Below are positions 1 through 5,897 of a DNA stretch of 7,380 bases, in pieces; positions within the stretch are counted from its first letter, which is position 1, and the number at the start of each line of letters is the position of its first letter. Under the pieces are notes generated by a model. That model ran no database searches, was not told where the DNA came from, and saw nothing but the letters and a program-made list of their open reading frames with translations. A program made the position numbers and the translations under genes. Location: assembly GCA_011391185.1 (NCBI GenBank), contig JAABRB010000173.1, positions 1 through 7,380 on the forward strand, written 5' to 3'. The stretch is from Betaproteobacteria bacterium (GTDB taxonomy: Bacteria > Pseudomonadota > Gammaproteobacteria > Burkholderiales > SG8-39).

Positions 1-76
1 GGGGTGGTTGCGACTTCGACCGGCGCACGACACCACCCCGTCCGCTGCGCGTCCACCCCTCCTCAAAGAGGAGGGG
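1..76 (+). repeat. Palindromic intergenic repeat, truncated copy A
   Basis: Right-hand part of the repeat unit seen complete at 92-204, cut by the window edge. Positions 1-77 are identical, base for base, to 129-205, an exact 77-bp direct repeat with an offset of 128. It contains the GGGGTGGT...ACCACCCC inverted arms and ends in a hairpin (CCCCTCCTC, AA, AGAGGAGGGG). It is followed by AAAAAGCA. Short open frames over this DNA are artefacts of the repeat and are not called. Confidence 0.85.
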
Positions 77-91
77 AAAAAGCAATAGCGT

Positions 92-204
92 CCCCTCCTT
101 TTCAAGGAGGGGTCCGCCCGAAGGGCGGGGGGTGGTTGCGACTTCGACCGGCGCACGACACCACCCCGTCCGCTGCGCGTCCACCCCTCCTCAAAGAGGA
201 GGGG
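92..204 (+). repeat. Palindromic intergenic repeat, complete copy B (113 bp)
   Basis: A complete unit, built in order from: an outer palindrome (CCCCTCCTT...AAGGAGGGG); a small GC hairpin (CCGCCCGAAGGGCGG); long inverted arms GGGGTGGT (129-136) and ACCACCCC (159-166) around an asymmetric core starting TTGCGACTTCGA; and a second outer palindrome at 184-204. The asymmetric core gives the unit an orientation, here taken as plus. It lies just downstream of the stop of the minus-strand b561 gene. No transposase is visible, so it could be a MITE or REP-like element. It is not a canonical terminator, because no T-run follows the hairpin on the minus strand, where the upstream gene is transcribed. 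Confidence 0.85.
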
Positions 205-270
205 ATGCAGCACGCCGGCTGCTGCGCAGCCATCCCTCCATGACGGCCGGGCCTCGCGGCGGACAGGCCG

Positions 271-987
271 TTACAGGTCTTTGCGTGCCTTGTTGTAGGG
301 GTGATCGGGGTCGTTGCCGAAGACCGAGCGGTAGGTGTCGTGACGGTGGCCCCGGTGTTCGAGCACGACGCACGCGACGACGATGAGGAGCACGGTCGCC
401 AGCGTGATGAACGTCAACGCGGGCATCGGGTATTGCGCGAGGCCCGATGCCACCGCGCCGAGCGCGAAGAAGCCGGCGAAATAGCCGACGTTCTTGTGAA
501 ACGCCTCGAAAAGTCGCCGGCGCGGCGTCATGCTGAAATGGTCGCCGTGCCACGTCCGCGGATCGTCCGGTCTGGCCTTGTAATAGTAGCGTCCGCCGTG
601 GGTCCCCCGGAGCCAGGTCGACACGACCTGCAAGCAGCCCAGAACAACCGCCGTGATTCCGAACAGCGAATGCACGGAACCGCTGAACCCGCCGCTCACC
701 GTCATCGCCACCGCCGCACCGATGATCGAGAGGCCGATGGCGAGGTAAAGAACGTACTTGTGAACGTGAAACCACCACCAGGCCGCGTTCGTGACCTTGA
801 TCTTCTCCCTGATGCCATGCGGCTTCGGCTTCGGCTTGCCGTAGCGGATGGTCAAGATGCAGAGCGGAACCAGCACCATCCAGATCACGAACATCAGGAT
901 GGCGTGGTAGCTCCACTGGATCTGGATCGTTCGCCCGAGGAAGTCGAGATACACCTCCGTCGGGATGTGGGAGTGGGTCGCGTACAT
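271..987 (-). CDS. Cytochrome b561-type transmembrane protein
   Basis: A 238-residue integral membrane protein of the cytochrome b561/ferric-reductase transmembrane class, expected to carry two b hemes and move electrons across the inner membrane. Hydrophobic helices lie near residues 26-47, 72-95, 105-126, 167-186 and 190-209. The candidate heme-ligand histidines are placed as in the family: H28 (SYHAILM), H74/H76 (WWFHVHKY), H106 (SVHSLFG) and H164 (AFHKNVGYF). The loop at 128-158 and the C-terminal tail after residue 210 are His- and Arg-rich. The start is the ATG 43 bp after the stop of the upstream LVIVD gene. The reading frame stays open further upstream, but that part overlaps the LVIVD gene and is a shadow. 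No clear Shine-Dalgarno is visible, so translation may depend on the upstream gene. Family assignment is good; the electron donor and acceptor are unknown. Confidence 0.8.
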   Translation of the reverse strand: MYATHSHIPTEVYLDFLGRTIQIQWSYHAILMFVIWMVLVPLCILTIRYGKPKPKPHGIREKIKVTNAAWWWFHVHKYVLYLAIGLSIIGAAVAMTVSGGFSGSVHSLFGITAVVLGCLQVVSTWLRGTHGGRYYYKARPDDPRTWHGDHFSMTPRRRLFEAFHKNVGYFAGFFALGAVASGLAQYPMPALTFITLATVLLIVVACVVLEHRGHRHDTYRSVFGNDPDHPYNKARKDL

Positions 988-1030
988 CGGCGATGCGCTG
1001 CAAGTGACCGCGGTCTGGCGGCTCTCGCGC

Positions 1031-2284
1031 TCAACCCCGGTATTCGACGATGTAAAGGCCGGCGTTGAAGTCCGTGAGGTAGCACAGCCCGTTCCGGTCG
1101 ACGAATACATCCGCCGAGTGCAGCACGATCGGCCGGTTCGGCCGCGGGTCGACCCAGTGCGCAGGCGGCGGCGGGACGAAAGCGCCGACCTCGGTCGGCC
1201 GGAACTGGTTGCGGATGTCGTACACCCGCAGGCCCGCGTTCTGATAGGTCGCGAAGATGAGCTCTTCGCTGACGAAGCAGCCGGGCCGGTTCTCGTGAAT
1301 GTTGTGCGGCCCGAAGTGCCCGCCGACCTCGAGGTAGTCCTTGTCGGACGGGGCGGGAAAGGTGGCGATGCTGATCGGATTCGACTTGACCTGGTTGTCG
1401 AAGATCCAGATCGGCTTGAAACCGTCTTCCTGGTCGTCCAGCACCGTCTCGTCGACCACCACCAGGAGGTTGCGTCCGGGCAGCGGCAGGGCGTTGTGCG
1501 TTCCGCCTCCAAATGGCGGCGCCCAGACCTTGCGGGTGATCAGCTGCGGCCGGGCCTTGTCCTGCACGTCGACGACGGCCAGGCAGGCGTCGCGCCAGCT
1601 GCAATAGGCGACGTCGTCGCGGACGATCGGATGGTGCAGCCCGTAGCGGCCGTATTTCGAGGGCCAGTTCGGCGTCTCACCGGCCGCGAGGTTCATGCCC
1701 GGCAACCAATAGCGGCCCGTCAACACCGGGCGCGTCGGGTCGGCCAAGTCGATCGTGATGAAGATGTAGTCGGAAAAGCCGTCGAGCAGCGCCGACGCAT
1801 AGGCCCAGCGACCGCCGGAATACCAGATGCGGTGCAGCCCGGTGCCCTCGACCGGCATGAAGCCGATCTGCTTCGGATCGGCGGGCCGGGAAACGTCGTA
1901 GACCGCCATGCCGGCCGACCAGTTGCGGCCGGCCGCGCCCTTGGCGTGATGGTCGACGGCGCCCTTGTAATAGGCCTTCTCGTCGGCGAGCTCGGCCTGC
2001 GCGAACATGTCCTTGTTGTGAATGACGAGCAGCAGGTTGTCGGCGACCTGCAGGTGCAGCGTCCAGGTGTTGGGCGGCGCGGGGACGAACTTCACCGCCT
2101 TCGGGCTGGCCGCGTCCCGCACGTCGAGAACGCTGAATCCCCTGGAGAAGATGTGCCCGACGTAGGCGTAGCCCTCGTGCACCATGATCTGGACGCCGTC
2201 CGAGCGACCGCCCTGGTCGCTGTAGCCGACCAGGCGCATGTTCGCGGTGGCGTAATCGGGGTTGGGAAGCGTACTGCCGGCCAT
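1031..2284 (-). CDS. LVIVD-repeat beta-propeller protein
   Basis: A 417-residue protein made of repeated blade motifs of the LVIVD type, with consensus (V/I)xDVxDxxxPxxxG. Clear copies are FSVLDVRDAASPKAV, MAVYDVSRPADPKQIG, ITIDLADPTRPVLTG, LAVVDVQDKARPQ and LRVYDIRNQFRPTEVG, and the protein ends in GLYIVEYRG. Conserved His-containing loops (GLHRIW, LHHP, GTHNALP, HNIHEN) sit between blades. The family is probably a structural or binding propeller; no enzymatic activity can be read from the sequence. No signal peptide or membrane segment is seen at the chosen ATG. Longer starts up to 2494 would run through the divergent regulatory region and add low-complexity Arg/Pro-rich sequence, so they were rejected. 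The stop lies 43 bp before the b561 gene, so the two are likely co-transcribed and may work together at the membrane. Confidence 0.82.
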   Translation of the reverse strand: MAGSTLPNPDYATANMRLVGYSDQGGRSDGVQIMVHEGYAYVGHIFSRGFSVLDVRDAASPKAVKFVPAPPNTWTLHLQVADNLLLVIHNKDMFAQAELADEKAYYKGAVDHHAKGAAGRNWSAGMAVYDVSRPADPKQIGFMPVEGTGLHRIWYSGGRWAYASALLDGFSDYIFITIDLADPTRPVLTGRYWLPGMNLAAGETPNWPSKYGRYGLHHPIVRDDVAYCSWRDACLAVVDVQDKARPQLITRKVWAPPFGGGTHNALPLPGRNLLVVVDETVLDDQEDGFKPIWIFDNQVKSNPISIATFPAPSDKDYLEVGGHFGPHNIHENRPGCFVSEELIFATYQNAGLRVYDIRNQFRPTEVGAFVPPPPAHWVDPRPNRPIVLHSADVFVDRNGLCYLTDFNAGLYIVEYRG

Positions 2285-2339
2285 GTTGCCGCCCGTAGAG
2301 CGTCGACGTCGTGAGGACAGGATTGGAGACGGGTAGACG

Positions 2340-2345
2340 ATTACA
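2340..2345 (-). promoter_or_regulatory. Possible -10 element of the LVIVD-b561 operon
   Basis: TGTAAT on the minus strand resembles TATAAT. It sits about 55 bp upstream of the LVIVD start codon. The FNR-like dyad centre lies near -40 relative to the start site this hexamer would give. No good -35 hexamer is present, as expected for an activator-dependent promoter. Weak on its own. Confidence 0.3.
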
Positions 2346-2365
2346 TGCCGGGGCGTGCCCATTCT

Positions 2366-2379
2366 TTGACCTAGGTCAC
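2366..2379. promoter_or_regulatory. Candidate Crp/Fnr-family operator
   Basis: TTGAC-CTAG-GTCAC is a 5-4-5 dyad containing a perfect 12-bp palindrome (TGACCTAGGTCA, 2367-2378). It resembles the FNR-family consensus TTGAT-N4-ATCAA. It lies between the divergent LVIVD and SMP-30 genes. On the minus strand a TGTAAT hexamer (2340-2345) follows with a 20-nt gap, close to the 22 nt of a class II FNR promoter. The site is seen; which regulator binds is inferred. Confidence 0.5.
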
Positions 2380-2471
2380 CGCCGGGGCGGCGAGCCGTCC
2401 GACATGCTGGCGCAAGCGGAAGCATCGGCTGTCCGATCGTCGCGGCGGCGCCGGGTTCGAGGAGGTTGTCA

Positions 2472-3374
2472 ATGAAGCGGGAAGGCATCGTCATCGAGGA
2501 TCGGTCGATGGAGACACTGCTCGCGGCGAACGCCCGGCTCGAGCGTCTGTGGACAGGCGCGAAATGGGCGGAGGGTCCGGTCTATTTTTACGAGGACGAC
2601 GCGCTCGTGTGGAGCGACGTGCCCAACAACCGCATGTTCAAGTGGACGAGGAAGGACGGGGCGCGCATCTTTCGGGCGCCCTCACAGTTCGCCAACGGCA
2701 ACTACCGCGACCTGCAGGGCCGGCTCGTGACCTGCGAACATCTGGGGCGGCGCATCAGCCGCACCGAGCCGGACGGAAACGTCGTCACGCTGGTCGGCCA
2801 CTACGACGGCAAGCGGCTCAACTCACCCAACGACGTGACCGTCAAGACCGACGGAACGGTCTGGTTCTCGGACCCCGACTACGGGATCATGAGCAACGAC
2901 GAAGGCTACATGGCGCCGAGCGAGGTCGGCTCGAGCAACGTCTACCGCTACGACCCCGACTCGGGCGAGGTGAGCGTCGTCGCCGACGACTTCGAGAAGC
3001 CGAACGGCCTGGCGTTCAGCCCGGATGCGGGCAGGCTGTACGTCTCCGACTCGTCGCGCTCGCACGATCCGAACGGCAAGCACCATATCCGCGTATTCGA
3101 CGTCGTCGACGGCCGCCACCTGAGGAATGGCCGCGTGTTTGCGGTGATCGAGCCGGGAATCCCCGACGGATTCCGGATCGACCGGCACGGCAATGTCTTC
3201 ACCAGCGCGAGCGACGGCATTCACGTCTATTCGGAGGCGGGCAAGCGGCTGGGAAAGTTACTCGTCCCCGAGGCGGTGTCGAACTGCGTGTTCGGCGGCC
3301 CGCAGAAGAACCGGCTGTTCGTCACCGCGACGTCGTCGGTCTACGCCATCGATCTCGACACGACCGGAGTGTGA
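2472..3374 (+). CDS. SMP-30/gluconolactonase/LRE family lactonase
   Basis: A 300-residue six-bladed propeller enzyme of the SMP-30/gluconolactonase family, which hydrolyses sugar or related lactones using one divalent metal ion. The metal-site residues are all recognisable: E34 (WAEGP), N120 (NSPND), N178 (KPNGLAF) and D232 (IPDGF). Other family signatures are GRLVTCEH (84-90), KRLNSPNDV and VWFSDPDYG. No signal peptide is seen, so it is probably cytosolic. The start is the ATG at 2472, preceded by AGGAGG (2460-2465) with 6-nt spacing. A TTG at 2466, two codons earlier, is too close to the ribosome site. It is transcribed divergently from the LVIVD gene and may share its operator. It ends before a cluster of palindromic repeats. 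The true substrate cannot be told from sequence; gluconolactone is only the family archetype. Confidence 0.88.
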   Translation: MKREGIVIEDRSMETLLAANARLERLWTGAKWAEGPVYFYEDDALVWSDVPNNRMFKWTRKDGARIFRAPSQFANGNYRDLQGRLVTCEHLGRRISRTEPDGNVVTLVGHYDGKRLNSPNDVTVKTDGTVWFSDPDYGIMSNDEGYMAPSEVGSSNVYRYDPDSGEVSVVADDFEKPNGLAFSPDAGRLYVSDSSRSHDPNGKHHIRVFDVVDGRHLRNGRVFAVIEPGIPDGFRIDRHGNVFTSASDGIHVYSEAGKRLGKLLVPEAVSNCVFGGPQKNRLFVTATSSVYAIDLDTTGV

Positions 3375-3410
3375 CGGACGTGAAGCTGAGTGGATGGTTT
3401 GGTGCTTTTT

Positions 3411-3523
3411 CCCCTCCTCTTCGAGGAGGGGTGGCGCCGAAGGCGACGGGGTGGTGCGTGCACCGGATCGAAGTCGCAACCACCCCGCCCGCTCCGCGGG
3501 CACCCCTCCTTGAAAAGGAGGGG
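3411..3523 (-). repeat. Palindromic intergenic repeat, complete inverted copy (113 bp)
   Basis: Same length and architecture as the copy at 92-204 but reversed: its reverse complement aligns along the whole unit, including the asymmetric core TTGCGACTTCGA and the outer palindromes. The flanking TGCTTTTT at 3403-3410 matches, on the opposite strand, the AAAAAGCA flanking copy A (77-84), so the conserved element may extend 8 bp past the palindrome. It lies 36 bp after the stop of the lactonase gene. Confidence 0.85.
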
Positions 3524-3539
3524 AGGGTTAAGGAATTTT

Positions 3540-3673
3540 CCCCTCCTCTCCGGGAAGGGGTGGCGCCGAAGGCGACGGGGTGGTGCGGATCGAAGCCGCA
3601 ACCACCCCGCCCCAGGCGGGGACGAAGGGGCCGCCCCCTTCATGCGCAGCCACCCCTCCTCGAAGAGGAGGGG
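3540..3673 (-). repeat. Palindromic intergenic repeat, diverged inverted copy
   Basis: A second reversed unit directly after the first, sharing the run TGGCGCCGAAGGCGACGGGG with it. The left palindrome has degraded (CCCCTCC paired with GGAAGGGG), the core between the GGTGGT and ACCACC arms is shortened, and about 18 extra GC-rich bases lie near 3620-3640. It ends in the intact hairpin CCCCTCCTCGAAGAGGAGGGG-type arms. Divergence between neighbouring copies suggests they are not a fresh tandem duplication. Confidence 0.8.
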
Positions 3674-3689
3674 ATAAAGATTTGAACCT

Positions 3690-3734
3690 CCCCTCCTTTT
3701 CAAGGAGGTGTCCGCCCGCGGGGCGGGGGGTGGT
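3690..3734 (+). repeat. Palindromic intergenic repeat, half copy
   Basis: Left half of the unit only, in plus orientation: outer palindrome (CCCCTCCTTTTCAAGGAGG), GC hairpin (CCGCCCGCGGGGCGG) and GGGGTGGTT. It then breaks off 11 bp before the stop codon of the DUF302 gene. It lies head-on against the two inverted copies, so both orientations meet in this convergent intergenic region. Confidence 0.75.
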
Positions 3735-3745
3735 TCAGCGTACGT

Positions 3746-4237
3746 TCACCCGCCCGCCGCTCCGCGCACGATACGCTCGAAGATCGGATCGAGCTCGCGC
3801 GCCATCTCGTCGAGCGCCTTGCTCCCGTAGGGCGCGAACACCGCGGTGGGCTTGCGATAGGTGATCGAGGCGGTGCGGTCCGCATTCTCGGTCACGTAGA
3901 CGCGCAGCGGCGCCTCGATGCCGGCCGGCACGCTCGCGGCGAGCATGCGCACGGCGTAGTCGTTGCGGAACACCTCGAGCACCGCGTTGCCCGGGATCTT
4001 CACGCCACGCGAGCTCGCACCGCGGCTTGCGCTCGCCTGCGCGACGAGCCCCATCTTGTTCGCGGCAACCGCCTGCTCGACGCGCTCGACCAGAGTGTCG
4101 AACGAGTGCTTCGTCGCGACGGTCACGGTTCCCGGATAGTGGGCGACCGTCTGTCCGACCGTCTGTCCGACCGCCGGGCCGGTCAGTGACACGGCGAGCA
4201 GCAGGGCGCGTGCGAACGGAGCCAATGAGATTCTCAT
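3746..4237 (-). CDS. Exported DUF302 domain protein
   Basis: A 163-residue protein with an N-terminal signal peptide (MRIS, then hydrophobic residues 5-22, likely cleavage near VGQ at 23-25) followed by one DUF302 domain. Recognisable family features are the start of the domain at HSFDTLVERVEQAVAAN, the central VKIPGNAVLEVF strand (usually FGNP-like in the family), PLRVYVTE and the ITYRKPTAVF strand. DUF302 proteins have no settled biochemical role; several lie beside redox or sulfur genes. Length fits a single-domain member. AGAGG precedes the ATG. It is the last gene of the minus-strand unit, 31 bp after the cupredoxin-like gene. The junction of signal and mature protein contains an in-frame tandem duplication, GQTVGQTV. 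Family call is fairly firm; function is unknown. Confidence 0.78.
   Translation of the reverse strand: MRISLAPFARALLLAVSLTGPAVGQTVGQTVAHYPGTVTVATKHSFDTLVERVEQAVAANKMGLVAQASASRGASSRGVKIPGNAVLEVFRNDYAVRMLAASVPAGIEAPLRVYVTENADRTASITYRKPTAVFAPYGSKALDEMARELDPIFERIVRGAAGG
4145..4173 (-). repeat. 12-bp tandem repeat within the DUF302 gene
   Basis: The unit gaccgtctgtcc occurs twice in full (4145-4156, 4157-4168) and is followed by gaccg. In the protein it gives GQTV-GQTV just after the predicted signal-peptide cleavage region. It keeps the frame and probably reflects a recent slippage event in a tolerant linker. Confidence 0.8.
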
Positions 4238-4268
4238 TGCATGCCTCTTTCGGTTCCCGGTGGGTTCA

Positions 4269-4745
4269 TCACTTCACCACGATCTTGTAGTCGGGCGTCG
4301 GGTTGAGCGGGCACGAGTACACGTACTCGCCCGGCTTCAGCTCGATCTCGTAGTCCTGCGTCTTGCCGGTGGTCAACCCACCGCCCGACACACTCGGCAG
4401 GCTCAACCGGTTCAAGGCGCCGTCGCCGCGCAGCCAGAAACCGAGCGCGTAGGGCACGTCCTTGTTGGTGACCCGGAAGACGTACTTGCCCGGCTTGAGC
4501 TCGAGGGTCTTCGCTGCGGCAAGGCGCGCATCGCCGGACTGCGCGTTGATCGCCTCGCAGTCGGCCTTCTTAATGGACTTGTAGCCCTGGTTCCTGCCGT
4601 TCTCGGACTCGAGGAACTGGCAGGGCACCTGGGTGAGATCGACGACTGTCGGGCTGGCCGCAAGCGCCCCGGTAGCCGGGGCGGAAATACCCACGCCGAG
4701 CAGCGCCGCGAAGCAGGCTTTGCGGAATGCGAAGCGAAATGTCAT
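4269..4745 (-). CDS. Exported cupredoxin-like protein lacking obvious type-1 copper ligands
   Basis: A 158-residue secreted protein. Residues 1-30 form a signal peptide (basic start, hydrophobic 12-29, cleavage after GALAA). The C-terminal half has the cupredoxin layout: LELKPGKYVFRVTNKDVPYALGF (81-103), a middle loop, then YEIELKPGEYVYSCPLNPTP and a final KIVVK strand. C145 lies where the copper cysteine is expected. The partner His and Met are absent (SCPLNPTP instead of a C-x-H...M pattern), and the N-terminal ligand position reads PYALGF rather than having a His. Two further cysteines, C42 and C63, could form a disulfide. Its ATG overlaps the stop of the preceding gene (ATGA, 4742-4745), so translation is probably coupled; AAGGAG also precedes it. 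Fold assignment is moderate; a blue-copper function is doubtful. Confidence 0.68.
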   Translation of the reverse strand: MTFRFAFRKACFAALLGVGISAPATGALAASPTVVDLTQVPCQFLESENGRNQGYKSIKKADCEAINAQSGDARLAAAKTLELKPGKYVFRVTNKDVPYALGFWLRGDGALNRLSLPSVSGGGLTTGKTQDYEIELKPGEYVYSCPLNPTPDYKIVVK

Positions 4746-5542
4746 GCCGTTCTCCTTGCGGAAGATTGAATGGGCGCGCTTGCCGGACCGCCGTGGCGGC
4801 GTGCGGCGAACAATTTTTCGATCGTCGCCAGCTCGTCTTCGACCGAGATCGGGAGCTGACCGGTAATTTCGAGCGTGCGATCCTCGTAGGCGTCGGTGCC
4901 TGGGTGGTTCGCTGCCCAGTGGGCGAGCACCGCGTCGCGATGGCGTACCAGTGCCTCGATGTGGGGCCGGTACAGCACGAGCATGGCGCTGATCCAGCGA
5001 TTGACGGGCCAGGACGGAAAGGCGTGATCGATCACGAAGCGATCGAGCATCCGGATCACGTCCTCTGCGGCGTACCACGTATCGCCGGTGACCCAGCGGT
5101 TCGCGGCGAAGAGTCCCAGCGGCTTGCCCCACGCGTCCATCGCAATCGCAACGAGATGCGAGAGCGCGTCGTCGCCCGTCGGCCGTTCCTCGTCGCCGGA
5201 ATACGGTGCGGGTCGAATGCCCTCGGGCATGCCCTGCGCGCGCATGAATGTGTGGAAGTGGCCGTGCTCGCCGCTGGCGCCGCGATGCGAGTGGTAGTAG
5301 TACTGGGCGTGCGTCTCGCGGTCGACGACGTCGTCGGGCGGGTAGTGCTCGTATTCGAGGAACGTGCCGTTCCCGCGCAGGACCTCGCCAACCACATTGA
5401 GCTCGGCTTTTTCGAGCACGCGATGGCACTCGAGGATCTCGAGTCCTGCGACGCGCATGCGCTCGAGCTCCGCCGTGCCGAGCGCATCGAGCCGCGGCGC
5501 GGCGATCACCGGCGCTTCGCCGGGGGTCGCCGATTCGATCAT
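4742..5542 (-). CDS. Cytosolic His-rich protein of unknown function (possibly DUF6969)
   Basis: A 266-residue soluble protein with no signal peptide or membrane segment. I do not recognise a characterised function; it may belong to the uncharacterised DUF6969 group, but this is recalled, not tested. Its most striking part is residues 63-101, dense in histidine and tyrosine: EYEHYPPDD, then HAQYYYHSHRG, then EHGHFHTFMR, giving H66, H78, H84, H86, E92, H93, H95 and H97. This looks like a metal site. A Trp/Arg-rich region follows (AWGKPLGLFAANRWVTGDTWY), and the C-terminus is helical and acidic. The ATG has only a weak GGGA ribosome site and lies 8 bp after the T-rich tail of a hairpin. The longer open frame upstream runs through the repeat-peptide gene and was rejected. 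It is the only gene of the five-gene unit that appears to stay in the cytosol. Confidence 0.7.
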   Translation of the reverse strand: MIESATPGEAPVIAAPRLDALGTAELERMRVAGLEILECHRVLEKAELNVVGEVLRGNGTFLEYEHYPPDDVVDRETHAQYYYHSHRGASGEHGHFHTFMRAQGMPEGIRPAPYSGDEERPTGDDALSHLVAIAMDAWGKPLGLFAANRWVTGDTWYAAEDVIRMLDRFVIDHAFPSWPVNRWISAMLVLYRPHIEALVRHRDAVLAHWAANHPGTDAYEDRTLEITGQLPISVEDELATIEKLFAARRHGGPASAPIQSSARRTA

Positions 5543-5550
5543 GGATATTC

Positions 5551-5587
5551 CCGAAAGAAATGGCGGCCCGGAAGAGCGGGCCGCCAT
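5551..5587 (-). terminator. Intrinsic terminator or attenuator after the NPC-repeat peptide gene
   Basis: On the minus strand a perfect 11-bp stem (ATGGCGGCCCG with CGGGCCGCCAT, arms 5577-5587 and 5560-5570) encloses a 6-nt loop and is followed by TTTCTTTCGG. It starts 5 bp after the stop of the small peptide gene and ends 8 bp before the start of the next gene. It therefore probably reduces, but may not abolish, read-through into the downstream three genes. Confidence 0.75.
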
Positions 5588-5592
5588 CATCG

Positions 5593-5853
5593 TTACATCT
5601 TTTTCTTGGCGGCGCAGGGATTCTTGGCTGCGCACGGGTTGCTGGCGGCGCAGGGGTTCTTCTTGGCTGCGCACGGATTGGCCTTGGCCGCACACGGATT
5701 CTTGGCCGCACACGGGTTGGCCGCTGCCGAGGCCGCCTTCTTGCCGGCGCAGGGGTTCTTCGCGCCACAGGCAGCCAGCGCGGCGCCCGGGACGGCAAAG
5801 GCCAATGCCAGCGCGCCGACGGCGGCGCGTACATTCTTGCGAGTAACTGTCAT
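5593..5853 (-). CDS. Small exported Asn-Pro-Cys repeat peptide
   Basis: An 86-residue precursor. Residues 1-28 are a signal peptide (MTVTRKN, hydrophobic 11-28). The stretch LAAC (26-29) fits a lipobox, so it could be a lipoprotein anchored at C29; cleavage by ordinary signal peptidase nearby is equally possible. The mature part of about 58 residues is almost entirely the repeat NPCAAK with small variations: seven NPC motifs (cysteines 35, 48, 54, 61, 68, 74, 80) plus C29, ending KKKM. It is basic, Ala-rich and has no aromatic residue, so it is unlikely to fold as a normal globular domain without metal or modification. AGGAG (5861-5865) lies upstream of the ATG. It follows the NPC-flanked cytochrome by 44 bp and shares its repeat. 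Function is unknown; metal chelation, redox buffering or being a modified-peptide precursor are all possible. Confidence 0.8.
   Translation of the reverse strand: MTVTRKNVRAAVGALALAFAVPGAALAACGAKNPCAGKKAASAAANPCAAKNPCAAKANPCAAKKNPCAASNPCAAKNPCAAKKKM
5614..5757 (-). repeat. Coding NPCAAK repeat block of the small peptide
   Basis: Seven NPC motifs spaced mostly 6 or 7 residues apart (18 or 21 bp), with one longer spacer after the first. At DNA level the copies differ mainly by synonymous third-position changes, so the repeat is kept at protein level. Confidence 0.85.
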
Positions 5854-5897
5854 TGCGTGTCTCCTACAGTCTGGGGGGTTGCTGAAATACCGCTCGG

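Noticed and set aside
4..386. Plus-strand open frames across the first repeat cluster
   Set aside because: They are translations of the palindromic repeat; identical peptide pieces appear twice because of the 77-bp exact repeat, and they run antisense into the b561 gene.
988..1512. N-terminal extension of the b561 protein in the same frame
   Set aside because: This part overlaps the convincingly coding LVIVD gene, is Ser/Thr/Arg-rich noise, and the hydrophobic, family-like sequence begins only after the ATG at 987. No frameshift is needed.
2285..2494. Longer start for the LVIVD protein
   Set aside because: It would overlap the divergent lactonase start and the FNR-like palindrome and adds low-complexity residues unlike the blades.
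271..3374. Antisense plus-strand open frames over the LVIVD and b561 genes
   Set aside because: High GC content leaves all frames open; these translations are Arg/Val/Asp-rich without family features, while the minus strand encodes clear repeats and membrane helices.
3411..3734. Bidirectional intrinsic terminator between the convergent lactonase and DUF302 genes
   Set aside because: Strong hairpins are present, but no T-run follows them in the right direction; the TTTTT at 3406-3410 precedes the hairpin. Some termination is possible, but it is not called.
4269..5834. Single long minus-strand reading frame covering several genes
   Set aside because: Only its last 158 codons are the cupredoxin-like gene; the rest is an Arg/Pro-rich shadow of the His-rich protein and the NPC peptide in another frame.
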